A DNA stretch of 64,000 bases, from assembly GCF_949987515.2 (NCBI RefSeq), contig NC_082688.1, forward strand, positions 107,921,893 to 107,985,892, read 5' to 3'. The position numbers were made by a program, and so were the translations under genes. The notes below the pieces were generated by a model that was given only the letters and a program-made list of their open reading frames with translations, searched no databases and was not told the DNA's origin. This DNA is from Delphinus delphis. Taxonomy: Eukaryota > Chordata > Mammalia > Artiodactyla > Delphinidae. The first letter of the stretch is position 1; every line of letters begins with the position of its first letter. Positions 34,430 to 45,830 of this stretch are shown one piece after another.

Positions 34430-34994
34430 AGTATTTACATATAACATGATTTTTTGGTTCAAATGTATATTTTTGAGGTAATCCATGCTTATACTATTAT
34501 ATTCATTTTCATTTGAGTAAATATTGCATAATGTATTCATTCTACATTTGTTGGACATTTTGATTATTTGTAATGTCTTTGCTACCGCAAAAACCTCTGC
34601 ATTGAAAATTGTCACACATTATCTTCTAGTATACATATGCAAGATATTCTGTAGGGTATATACCCAGGAGTGGAATTATTTGGCACAAGGTTATATTCTC
34701 AAGAGTAAAATTACTTGGTTCAGATATTAACTAAGTTGCTTTCCAAAGTGGCCAGTCTGTCTTTAAACACCTACTAGCAATTTTATGAGATTTAGAGTTT
34801 TACATCTCCCACAGCTAGTATTTACCCACTTGGATTTTAATTGCTTCTTATCATGTACTTCCTTGATTAATAGTGAGGTTATGCATTTTTCTTGAATGAT
34901 TTTTAGCCACTCTGTTGTCCTTTGTGCGAAACGCTTCTGTGTGTTGCTTCCCCATTTATATTTGTTTGCTTTTATTATACACACACAAAATAAC

Positions 34995-35031
<37 letters not shown>

Positions 35032-36330
35032 TGTATTATTCTGAAGGTGAATACTTTGTCGGTTGCATGCATTTAAAATACCCATTCTGCTCTTTTCAAT
35101 GTGTTTATGATGTCTTGGAATGTAGAAATAATTTAAATTTTCATTTACAAAATGTAACCTTGTTTTACTTACTGGTTTGTGCTGCTTTGTCTTAGCAAAT
35201 CCTTCTTTTACCTAAATTCGTAAAGACATTTTTTTATATTTTCTCCTAAAATTTTTTTGCTTTTCCTCTCTAGGTTTTAGTTAACCTGGAATTTTGTGTA
35301 GTTCTATATGTTTGTATGATGTGCAGGATGCATTAAGTTTTATTTGTTTCACACTTGAATAATTATTTTCAATAATTTGAAACTATACCTCTGACATATA
35401 TATTCCTAAATTGAATGAGTCTATTTCAAAGTTCTCAGTTCTGTGCCAGTGATCAATTTGTCTATACCTGTACCAATGACACATTTTTAAATTTAATATA
35501 GGTTTAAATTGGACTTGATATTTAATACTTCCCAAACAGACACTTTATTTTCTTTCAGAGTATTCTTAACTATTCTTCGAAGTTTGCTTCTTCATATAAA
35601 TTTTAGAATCTTGTCAATTCCACAAAATAAACTTGAATATGCAGAGTGTTGAAAGAATTATCATCTTAAAATATTGAGTCTTCCCATTCATGAATACAAT
35701 ATATCTCGCCCTTTACTTAAGTATTATTTAATATCTTTCAACAAAGGCATATAACTTTTCAAAAATTTCTTACGTATCTGTTAAATTTGACAATTTCCAC
35801 CTTATTTTTAAAATATATTTTAAAAATTACATTTTAGTAATGTTTTCTAACTCTTCATTGATGACATATAAGAACATGATTGTTTTTCACATTGCCCTAA
35901 TATACATACTCTCATTTCAGACCTAATACTTTATAGCTCCTTCCTGCAATCATATTGTCTAGGAATATTAGCATGTTAATTTTTCAGTCTTTTATAAGCT
36001 TTGTATCTTTTTCTTGTCTTGCTGTTTTAGCAAAAACAGTGCTGAATGAAATTTATTTTGTTCCTGACTTTAAAGGAAATACTTCTAAAATAAACATGGT
36101 ATTTGCTTGAGTTTGGTGTAGATATCCTTTATCAGATTTTAAAGTTCCCACTCATCACGCTGTCTGCAGAACATGGAAATCATTAAATACAAAACAAACC
36201 AGAAACAGGTATTAAGTCTTCTAATCCATGAACATATTGTAATGATTTGTCTTCCGCAGGTCCTTTCACCTACATTGTTCAGAAGTTGTCATATATTTTG
36301 TTAAATTTATTTCTAAGTATTGATGTATGG
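34430..36330 (-). mobile_element. Ancient L1 ORF2 region, antisense
   Basis: The + strand shows the ORF2-antisense order 'gggtatatacccaggagtgg', 'gctgttttagcaaaaacag' and 'ttgttcctgactttaaagg', which is parallel to but far more diverged than L1-A. No usable frame remains. It continues, after an interruption, at about 37850-39050. Confidence 0.65.
34998..35027. repeat. (CA)n microsatellite
   Basis: About 14 CA units inside the ancient L1 region. Confidence 0.95.
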
Positions 36331-36359
36331 CTATGAATGTTATATTTTTAAAGTTTTAA

Positions 36360-36890
36360 AATAATTTTTATTCTACAATAGTTTTACATCCATGAAAAGC
36401 TTGCAAAGTTAGTACAGAGTGTTCCCTTATAACCACCTGCCTCGTTTCCCCTATTATTAACATCTCACATTAGTATGATGCGTTTGTCACAACTAATGAA
36501 CAAATATTTGATACAGTATTATGAACTAAAGTCTCTACATTTTTAGGATTTCCTTAGTAATTACTAATGTCTTTTTTCTGTCTCAGAATCTATCTAGGCT
36601 CATACATTGTATTTATTTGTCATGTCTCCCTTACACTTTCCTTGTTTGTGAGGCCTTAACAGTTTTGAGTACTGATCAGGTATTTTGTAGAATGTCCCTC
36701 AGTTGAAGATTTTTATTTGACTAGACTGGGATCATGAGATTTTTGAAGGAGGGCCAGAGAGGTAAAGTGTCATTCTCATCACTTCATATTAAAGCCACGC
36801 ATTGTCAGTTAGGGTAGTGTGTTAAGCTTGATCACATGGTTGAGGTAAGTGTTTGTCAGATTACTCCATTGTAAATTTACCCCTTTTTTT
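36360..36890 (-). mobile_element. Ancient L1-type 3' UTR repeat, antisense (second copy)
   Basis: The + strand has 'ctacaatagttttacatcc', 'tttgtagaatgtccctcag' and 'gttgaggtaagtgtttgtc'. It is the same old family as 16503-17130 and interrupts the ancient L1 ORF2 remains on both sides. Confidence 0.5.
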
Positions 36891-36899
36891 TCATCTTCT

Positions 36900-37850
36900 C
36901 CATACTGTATTCTTCAGAAAGAAGTCACTGTGACTATTCCCACACTTAAGGGTAGGGGAGAGTTATGCTCTATCTCCTTTATGGGGTCATAACTATGCAT
37001 TATTTGGGATTCTTTGATAAAGGACATTTATTTATTCCTTTCCATTAATTTATTTGTTCAATAATTTATTTATATCAATATGTATTTTGGGTTGTAATTC
37101 AATGCTACGCTATACATTTTGTTGTACAAATTGTTCTAGTTTTGGCCATTGGGTTGGCTCATCTTGTTTGCTCCTGTGTCCCTTTGACATATCTGCATCA
37201 TTTTGGTTTTTGTGTGCTTCCTTGGATTCTGCCAGTATAGGATATTCCAGGCTCATCTTGTATATTTCCTGCCCTAGAATCAGCAATTTCTCCAAGGATC
37301 CTCAGTTCCTTTTATTAGAGAATGGTACTAGAAACCCAGATCTTGGTACTAGGTGTGCTCATTGATGCTGAAGTGTCATTGCTTCTAGGCCCTTTCAGCA
37401 GACAGAGCTCGGAAATGTGTGTGTGTGTGTGTATGTGTGTGTAAATGTTATAATTAAAAACTTTTTCCAATTGTTTCTATGAATCTTTAGACAGACAATA
37501 TATTTTGGAATATTGTCATATATTCTAAGAACTTGGTAACAAGTAGCTCTAGTAGTTTGCCAGTTTCTTTGCATTTTCTGTGAATATGTTCATGCAAACT
37601 GTTAAGACCGTTGTACATCTTCCTTTCCAATCTTTATGCTTTATATCTCTCTTCTTTTCCCTGTCCTTCTCCTTTTCCTCCTCGTCCTCTCTTCATTTCC
37701 CCTCCTATCTTACTGCACTAGTTCATAACGCCTGTACAACGCTGAAACAAATGGATGGAGAATGGCCAACTTTGTCTTTTTTTCTGATATTGGTTAAGAA
37801 GCATGCAATATTTCACAGTTAAGAAGAGTATTACCTTTAGGTTTCTCCTA
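36900..37850. other. Intron 3 sequence, mostly unclassified
   Basis: Contains a (GT)n tract at 37416-37442 and a pyrimidine-rich patch at 37610-37700. It may include more ancient LINE, but I cannot assign it. Confidence 0.5.
37416..37442. repeat. (GT)n microsatellite
   Basis: Thirteen units, with one GTAT interruption. Confidence 0.9.
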
Positions 37851-37919
37851 AATGATCTTTATCAGATTGAGGAAGTTTTCTTCCATTAATTGGATGCTGA
37901 GGGTTTTTTTTGTTGTTGT

Positions 37920-37966
37920 TTAATTAATTTTTACTGGAGTATAGTTGCTTTACAATGTTGTGTTAG
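37920..37966 (-). mobile_element. Very short L1 3' tail, antisense
   Basis: The + strand 'actggagtatagttgcttt' followed by 'caatgttgtgttag' is the last ~45 bases of the young L1 3' UTR. It is a severely 5'-truncated insertion in the ancient L1. Confidence 0.7.
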
Positions 37967-37969
37967 CTA

Positions 37970-39050
37970 TTTTTTAATCATGAAGAGGCATTGAATTTTA
38001 CTCAGTACTATCTCAGCAGTCATTGAAATGATTGACTTCTCTCCTTCATTCTGTTCATGTTATGGACCATATACAAATAAATTAAATATGGGTTGGTTTT
38101 CAAATAGTAAATCATCTTGCATTCCTTGGATAAACCCCATTTGATCACAATTGATTACCCTTTTTATATATTGCTGGATTTAATTTTTTAATATTTGGTT
38201 TGCCATGTCCACTCTGAATATTGAACTATAATTTTCTTTTTCTACAATGTTAAGAGCAGAGTGTGGTAAAAATGTTATGATAGGGCTTCCCTGGTGGTGC
38301 AGTGGTTGAGAGTCTGCCTGCCGACGCAGGGGACACAGGTTTGTGCCCCGGTCCGGGAAGATCCCACATGCCCATGCCGCGGAGCGGCTGGGCCCGTGAG
38401 CCATGGCCGCTGAACCTGCGCGTCCGGAGCCTGTGTTCCGCAACAGGAGAGGCCACAGCAGTGAGAGGCCCGCGTACCGCAAAAAAAAAAAGAAAAAAAG
38501 AAAAAAAATATTATGATAGTTCAAAAAATTAGGAAGTGTTCCTTCTTCCTCTACTCTCTAAAATAGTTTGTGTAAAACCAGTGTTATTTCTTCCATAAGT
38601 ATTTGGTAAAACTCACCAATTATGCTTTCTGGGTCAGTCATTTTACTTGTTGAAAGGTTTCAAATCATAGATCTCATTCTTTGAACAAATATAGGACTAT
38701 TCAGTTTTTCTATTGTGTACATTTTGCAAAAGTTTTGTTTTTCAAAGCATTTGTCCATTTCCTTAAAATTTTCAAATTATTGACATAAACATTTACAATA
38801 CCTCATCCTTTCATCTGAGGGATATTTGTAATGACTGCGTTTTCATTCCTCTTGTTGGTGATTTAGTTTTAACTCCTTTTTTTTCTTCATTAGCTTACAT
38901 ATGGATTTTTATTCTGCAAGGGATTTTCACTGCTTTCTGAATCTATGATTAATATTAATCTTCTTCTAAGAATAATACTTCTCAACTTTTATTTCTCCAT
39001 TTGTTCTTTCTGTGAAACCTACTACATTGGATATTCTATACCTCATTCCC
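37970..39050 (-). mobile_element. Ancient L1 ORF2 region, antisense (continuation)
   Basis: The text 'cttgcattccttggataaac', 'tatattgctggatttaa' and 'ggatttaattttttaatat' parallels L1-A at about 12.0-12.2 kb. It carries on the diverged antisense ORF2 begun at 34430 and is split by a SINE at 38283-38510. Confidence 0.65.
38283..38510 (+). mobile_element. CHR-type SINE with a small internal duplication
   Basis: A consensus copy with 'cacatgcccatgccgcgg', i.e. a 6-base insertion repeating the local 'catgcc'. The tail is A-rich with G interruptions. The target-site duplication ttatgata lies at 38275-38282 and 38511-38518. Confidence 0.94.
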
Positions 39051-39247
39051 TCCATCAGAGTTTCTTTTATATTTCTCTGCTGCATATTCCCTGTCTTTAA
39101 GAATTGTGATTAATAAGTAAATTGTAGGGAATTCATATGAGTCTCAAATAACCTGTGATTTCATGTGAATCCATTTTAGATTCCTTCAGTGCAAATAACA
39201 ACTTACATAAAGGCAATTCATTCACACATTATGATGATGATTTTTTT

Positions 39248-39448
39248 TTTTTTTTTTCTGTATGTGGGCCTCTCACTGTTGTGGCCTCTCCCGTTACAGA
39301 GCACAGGCTCCGGATGCGCGGGCCCAGTGGCCATGGCTCACGGGCCCAGCCGCTACGCGGCATGTGGGATCTTCCCAGACCGGGGCACGAAGCTGTGTCC
39401 CCTGCATCGGCAGGTGGACTCTCAACCACTGCGCCACCAGGGAAGCCC
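39248..39448 (-). mobile_element. CHR-type SINE, antisense
   Basis: A T-run start, then 'gtgggcctctcactgttg' through 'ccaccagggaagccc'. A 16-bp target-site duplication tgatgatgattttttt lies at 39232-39247 and 39449-39464. Confidence 0.95.
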
Positions 39449-39464
39449 TGATGATGATTTTTTT

Positions 39465-42400
39465 ATGCTACTTTATTTGGCTCTGTTAGGAAGGCATTTA
39501 ACTCCTTGTACTGCTCTATCAAATAGACTTCATTGACATCCTATATTTTAACCAAATTTATGTTCTATTTATCTTTTCCTTTTTAATATTTTGTTTAACT
39601 CTATGGGCATTTATTTAAAATTTTTTGATAATAGGCTCCATGGAGCAGCAGTCCACTCTGATAAATTCATCATTATATCATTAATAATTAGGATAATCTT
39701 AGCACAAAGTAGCTCTTAAATATGTATTGTTGAATATACACATACACACACACATATATGTATGTATATTCTTTGTTGCCCTATATATATATTGGCTAAC
39801 CAAAAGTATTGTTTCTGAAAAGAGAACTTCGCTATTGTGTACTTGACACAAGTGGATAAACTTATGTTTACTGCTTTGCAGCATGATCTGTTTTTGCCAT
39901 CTGAGTCTTTGTCACCATCTTAAGTTGGTGCTACAGTTGCTAAAATAGGAGCTAAGTAACTATTGTACACAAGTTAATGTTGGCTCATATTGTGCAAATG
40001 AACTTGGCTTTTTAATTCAAATCTTCCCCTGGGATTTTAAAATCTGTCCTCAAAAAGTGTTTTTTTCAGCTGTATTGATAGAGAGATAAATTCATTACAC
40101 ATGCTAAAATTTTGTGTGGGTAGTTCACTATGATAAGAAATTAGAGCTATTATATAGTGCTTATGGTAATTGAAGAATAATGTTTAAAACTCAGAAATAT
40201 TAAGATGCAATTATTTCAGGTATCAATTAGGTTTCACAGTAATGTTTTCTTCATGACATTTGGAAAGAAATGTGTGTAATTTGAAGTCCATTTTTTCTCT
40301 CCTTTTGTAACCTTTTCCCCACATGAGTCATGGGTACTTTGTATCTATTGCCAAACAATTCACTTCTTGTAAAAGAACTTATTTTATGAGTGCCATAATG
40401 GTATTCAGTGACTAACTCTGTCTAATTCATATTTCTAAATTTAATAACGTTAATATAACATATGATTAGATAGATGCCATTTCACTTACTTCCAGAATAA
40501 CCCAAAAGCATCTTGCTATCTTTTCCACATTATATCTGTTAACATCTTATCCTCTCTGTCTTATTTTTCTTACTTTGAGTAATAGGCAAAGCCTCACCAA
40601 ATATAACAGCAACATTGGTCTGAAAGATTTTTAATTTCAAGCATGAGTAACTAGTGACTGGCAGCATGAATGTGTTCTGAACTCTCATTTATAAGCATGA
40701 ATCAGAAACAGGGCATATTTATGGAAGAGGTTGCAGAAAGGTAGGTATGCATGAAGGTTACACATCCTGGTGACCCCATCAGAAATAGGAATAAATCTCT
40801 GCCTGGCGTAGTCATCCTCAACACCATCCTTAAAATCACCGTATCTCAAAAAGAGACAGTCTGCAGATCTTGTTCACCCAGATAAATTTTCTTATAAAGG
40901 GTATAACAAAGAGTACAATTGTCTAGTTGTGCTACAGTGTTGTTAAAACAAACACAATGTTTGAAAGCACATTTCCAGTTCTGTGGGGGGAAAGTGCCAA
41001 AAAGAAACTGATGACAAGAAAACTCTATGCAGGGGCGGGGGAGGGGTAGTTGTCGCGCACATATTTTGCAACTTCTCTCCTTTATTTGAATATATATCTT
41101 TGTAGAGTTTCCTTTTACTCTGGCTGAGTAGATTGCAAAATTGTATTTTGTTTAGGCATGTGAAATATTTGAGGTGGGGAGTAAATGAAGAAGATTCTAG
41201 GGGTAAATGTAGTATCAAAGATGTATGCACTTAATTTAAGTCCGGTCTCTCTACCTTACTGTAAAGCTAATTTGTAATGCAAAGTGACTATTATTTGCAT
41301 GAGGTCCTCTCTAGAGGAAGACATTTTTTAGAATTCACTGTTACCAGATCAGTTAAGCACTTTTGTTGGCCACCTAACAAGACGTAGAAATGATCTGAGA
41401 GTCCATAAATGGTTCAGAGCAATGGTGTTCCTCTTCATGGCCTTTATCATCATGAACCTTTTTCTAAGAGAATTTGATTTTCTGAAAGAATACACTCCAA
41501 AATGTCATCTCAACCTCTAAATACAAAATGGGCAGCGAGATGGGGAATTGTGTTCTCTAAGATGATTGGCACTAGTCGTAATTTGTTAGTCATGGATTTT
41601 GCATGTAAATTAATGTTAAATACTTGGCAATCAATTTAAATTGCAAATAGCTCTTCAGCTGTGATGCTGAATCTCCACAGATGAGTGAGTTAAAGTTAAC
41701 ACTGACATTCTCTAGACCAGTTAGATGACACATTTCTGTTGCTGGAATGAAACTAACAGCCTAATCTAAAAAAAAAAACAAGCCAACTAACTATGCTTCA
41801 GGTGGGCTTCAAACAATCCAGATTGACAGGGACCTGGGGCCGTGCCGCAAGTGTCCTATCAAATACACCAGATCAGGCAACAGAGTCAGTTAGCTCATGT
41901 TGCTGGGCAGTCAATTAGAAAATGGAAAATTCCCACTCAACAATGATGTGTATAGATCCCCCAAATGAGTTTAGTACTTCAAGATTTGGTTTTTAAAATA
42001 TAAGGGAAATCGTTTGCTCTCAATCTTGTCAAGGAGGCTTGATAATGGACTATTTGTCCTACGGGAGAAGCAGCACAGATTGATTAGCACATATGTATTA
42101 CTATAATCTGCACCAACTTTTAGAAAATCTCCTTAGTAGTTTCTTGGAACATTTCCAACACTCCAGAGACTAGCTAAAGCATAAAACAAATAATCCTGCC
42201 ACAAAGGTATATTAAGAGGTTTAATTCACAAAAATGAACTTATAACATATATCAACATTAAGAAGATAAAGTGCAAATATTCACAATCTGTGCTGGGCTG
42301 CCATCATCTGCAAAACCCATTCAATTTTTCTGTAGATGATAATAAAGTCTTGTTTTTCATCTTAGGGTAGGGAAGACATTTGGGAGTGCTTGCTTCTTCC

Positions 42401-43020
42401 TTAAATCTCCCAGCCCAACTGGGACTCTTCTTTTCTTGGAATTAGTGGAGAATTCCCCCTACTTTATCCTACTGAGCTCTTATCTCCCTGTCTCTCCACT
42501 GGACTTGCCTCCATTCTCTTTAATGGTGTTGGGCAGTGGTGTTGTTTCACTTCTAGACTTCCAGGAAGTCGGGCACATGACTCTCCCCCAGAGGTAATAA
42601 GGGAGCAGCCAGATCCCTCTCCAAGCTGATGAGATGAAATTTAACCCCTTTCCTTGGTGGAAGTTATTTAGTCTGCTTTAGGTTGTTCTTTCACTGGGTT
42701 TCTCTTTCCTAGAGCCATTTCTTACCCGCATCTGGTCTTCCCATGGTTTCTGCTCATCCCATCTTTCAATAATCATTGGCCATTCTAACATACCCTGTAT
42801 TATATGCTTGTTATATACACATCCCAAGAAGCAGCTACTAAAAAGCCTAAAAATTCAGATTCTGAATGTATTTTACTCTTTATCATATTTTAACGAGCTA
42901 TAAAGATAATTACTGTTCCTCACCCATGCACTGTAATTAAATGTGATTAATCAAAACTTGACAGCAGACACAAAATGAAATGAATATGCTCTGTATCACT
43001 TTTTCTCTTTATTTTTTTCT
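39465..43020. other. Long, mostly unique stretch of intron 3
   Basis: About 3.5 kb with no recognisable L1, SINE or LTR. The part at about 41230-42180 is complex, non-repetitive sequence with many homeodomain-like TAAT and CAAT words and no long open frame. It is a candidate for conserved noncoding DNA, but this cannot be shown from one sequence. Confidence 0.5.
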
Positions 43021-43024
43021 AAGG

Positions 43025-43370
43025 CAGTGTTTCTCAACCTTTTTTCCCCACTATGCCTCCTTAAGGAGCCTTTTTAGACATCTTTTCCCCTAACTGTCCT
43101 CCCCAAGAAATTTCAATAATTCAGATATACTGTATATCTGTTTATATACTTTGTGTATGTATCTGGATTATACATAAAAAGAGTAAGTTTTTTTCACCCA
43201 CTAAGAACCAATTTTTGTTCCCTTGGGAACAATATTGTCTTTGTTGAGAATGTATTCTCTAAAGTATGTATTCACGGGGGTGCCCATGAGTGCACTGCCC
43301 AAGGCTAATATTTCTCTCCTAGTTGCTTGGTGGATTTGGAACAGCAGAAGAAAATGGGGTAGAAACACTG
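43025..43370. mobile_element. Possible small hAT-type DNA transposon
   Basis: The left end cagtgtttctcaacc and the right end ggggtagaaacactg form an imperfect terminal inverted repeat with 10 matching bases. This resembles non-autonomous Charlie/MER-type elements. An 8-bp target duplication is not visible (ttctaagg against gggattct). The interior is not coding. Confidence 0.4.
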
Positions 43371-43950
43371 GGGATTCTGAGGGGGAATGGATACATTTTT
43401 ATGCCGCTAGCTGTTTACAAAATTGTTAATACATATGGACTGGAGGCCAAACTATAGGCTCCCTTTTATTAATGTATGAATTTATTCTTCTTTCAAGGTT
43501 ATTTTTCAAACATGATGTGTGTGCCTGCACACACACACCCCTATACAGATTGTAAATATGTTCACATTTGTTTCAGATTTACTTTCTATGTCTGACACAA
43601 AGGCCCAATTTATTTCCTTTTCTGCTTCTGTGATGATTTTGTGTTTTGACTTCACTTATATAAACATCGCTGCATCGTATCTTTCACTATTTGATAAAAT
43701 TGTTCTCAAAATATTTTTCATGGAGTGCATCCCTCATGCCTGCTCCAGTGGCGACAGATCTTTGTGAAACACACATAGTACATATGACATATAATGTTAC
43801 TATCGTGGCTTAGCCAGAGGAAGGTTCTAGAAAAGCGTGATTTACTCAAAAATAAATCGATTGATAGATAAATAGATAAGCTTCTCTTTTCCTTGTTAAG
43901 GTGCTATAAGAGTAATTTTTACTAGGAAGACACTGTACCTTAGTAGATCT
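43371..43950. other. Intron 3 spacer
   Basis: AT-rich sequence with a short (AC) tract near 43528-43539. Nothing assignable was seen. Confidence 0.6.
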
Positions 43951-43967
43951 CTGAGGGGAAAGTTCTT

Positions 43968-44491
43968 TTTTTTATTAATTTTTTATTGGAGTCTAGTTGA
44001 TTTACAACGTTGTGTTAGTTTCTGCTGTACAGCAAAGTGAATCAGTTATACATACACATATATCCACTCTTTTTTAGATTCTTTTCCCATATAGACCATT
44101 ACAGAGTATTGAGTAGAGTTCCCTGTGCTTATACAGCAGGTTCTTATTAGTTATCTGTTTTATATATAGTCGTGTGTATGTGTCAATCCCAGTCTCTCAC
44201 TTTATCCCTCCCCCACCTGCCCCCCAGGTAACCATAAATTTGTTTTTTACATCTGTGACTCTATTTCTCTTTTGTAAATAGATGTGGTACATATATACAA
44301 TGGAATATTACTCAGCCATAAAAAAAGAATGAAATAATGCCATTTGCAGCAACATGGCTGGACCTAGGGATTGACATGCTGAGGGAAGTAAGTCAGGCAG
44401 AGAAAGACAAATATCATATGATATCACTTACACGTGGAATCTAAGAAAATGGTACAAATGAAGTTATTTATAAAACAGAAATAGGGTCACA
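43968..44491 (-). mobile_element. 5'-inverted (twin-primed) L1 insertion
   Basis: The left part (43968-44280) is L1 3' UTR in antisense. The right part (44281-44491) is the adjoining ORF2 end in sense ('ggaatattactcagccat', 'acatggctggacctaggg'). One target-site duplication, gaggggaaagttctt / gaggggaaagtgctt, brackets both parts at 43953-43967 and 44492-44506, with one mismatch. A single event with an internal inversion explains this. Confidence 0.85.
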
Positions 44492-44507
44492 GAGGGGAAA
44501 GTGCTTC

Positions 44508-45830
44508 ATAAGTCACTTTCAAGAATGGCCTGAAAACTTCCTTAAGAACTTGAAGATCAACCCATTTATTAGTAAAGCCTCAGCAGAGATGCCCAGGGCC
44601 CAGTCATGGGCCTCTGTCCTCCTCTCCCTTCCACCCCCATTAACCAGAATGGGGCTTAGGGGTCATCTTTTCAACAGCTTGATGCTGGTCCCAGATGCTA
44701 TGTTTCACATTCCACATATTTTCATTCACAGCACTTGGAGTAAACTGTTACTCTCAGCCTCACCTATGACCCTCCTCCCACGTCTTGTCTCCTTCCTTAA
44801 TGTGCCCACTGTTCCCTCTACAAGCCCTGTTTCCCGATTAACAGCTATCTTCTTCCTACTCCTACCTGCTCCTCTGCTGCTGCCTCCCCACCACACACAA
44901 ACACACCCTTGCCCATGAAGAGTAGCTGCATTTTCTTGATATTACTGAAGGAGGACTTTCTCCATTACTTCCGTCACCTGTGAAGAGCAGGCCATTCAGC
45001 CTCCATCGCTCGCGAACCTCAGGTCAGGGAGTATCTCAGTGTCCTCCTTACTTCTTTATTCCACTTCCTGACCCTTCCTCTTCAATTCGGCTTTGAAGCT
45101 ACTGTCTTCAACCATCCACACTCCTTCCCTGCACAGGCTTGTCACACACCAGGGCTGTGGTCACTCTACTCATGCATTTAAGACTTTGGCGGTCCTCTGT
45201 CTCCAGGTCGGCCTTAGTTCTAAGCAGGTGGAGCATCCAGCCTCTCCATGCCCCCGAGCTTACCTTCGATAAACATCTTTTTTACTTAACTTCCATCACC
45301 CATCGCTATGCATACCCAGCACTTGGTCAAAACATGAAATTTCCTCCAAAGTTGGAACAAATTCAAAAATCTCAAGCTTTGATGTTAATTTCAGATCTCT
45401 TTGTCTCCTGTCTTTTGGCACCGAGTTGCATAAAAACAAAACACACTCTAGTTATTTTATGTGGAAATGGATACAGTGCAAAGATGAAGAGAGTTATAAA
45501 AGTGTTGGAAGTGTTGGTAGGTTGATTACCGCTCAAAATTCGCATTCTCATGGTTACTTAGTGAACAGGGCAAAACATCATACTCAAATGTGGTATATGT
45601 TGTTGCCATAATTCAAAAAGGCCCAGTCAGTATTGTCTCTTTCTTAGTGGAAAGGAAAAAGCTTGTCCTTCATTTTTAAAGAGTTATCCAGTCATGCTCC
45701 AATCCCTCTATGCCCTAAAACATTGCTGAAGTCTCCTGGGGCTTATCTCCTACGCTCTGGCTCTTCTAAAGGCATCTGCTATTTTCTACTTACCTATTCT
45801 AGCAGCATGATCTCTTCAATATAGCCAAAC
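44508..45830. other. Pyrimidine-rich intron 3 sequence, possibly old LINE
   Basis: C/T-rich on the + strand from 44600 to 45300. It may be a decayed L2, because the composition and some words resemble L2 coding sequence, but the match is weak. The open frames here (for example 45139-45525) show no known domain. Confidence 0.4.

Larger units (their letters stand above)
33835..34430. other. Intron 3 spacer with two local duplications
   Basis: Unique-looking sequence after L1-B. It includes two short duplicated segments (34099-34140 and 34185-34222). No gene is supported. Confidence 0.6.

Noticed and set aside
39780..39900. 'ttggctaaccaaaag' as a possible mariner end
   Set aside because: It only loosely resembles known mariner ends, and no matching inverted end or TA duplication was found.
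45139..45525. 128-codon open frame in a pyrimidine-rich region
   Set aside because: No recognisable domain or conserved motif, and likely old LINE or unique intron. No splice or promoter support.
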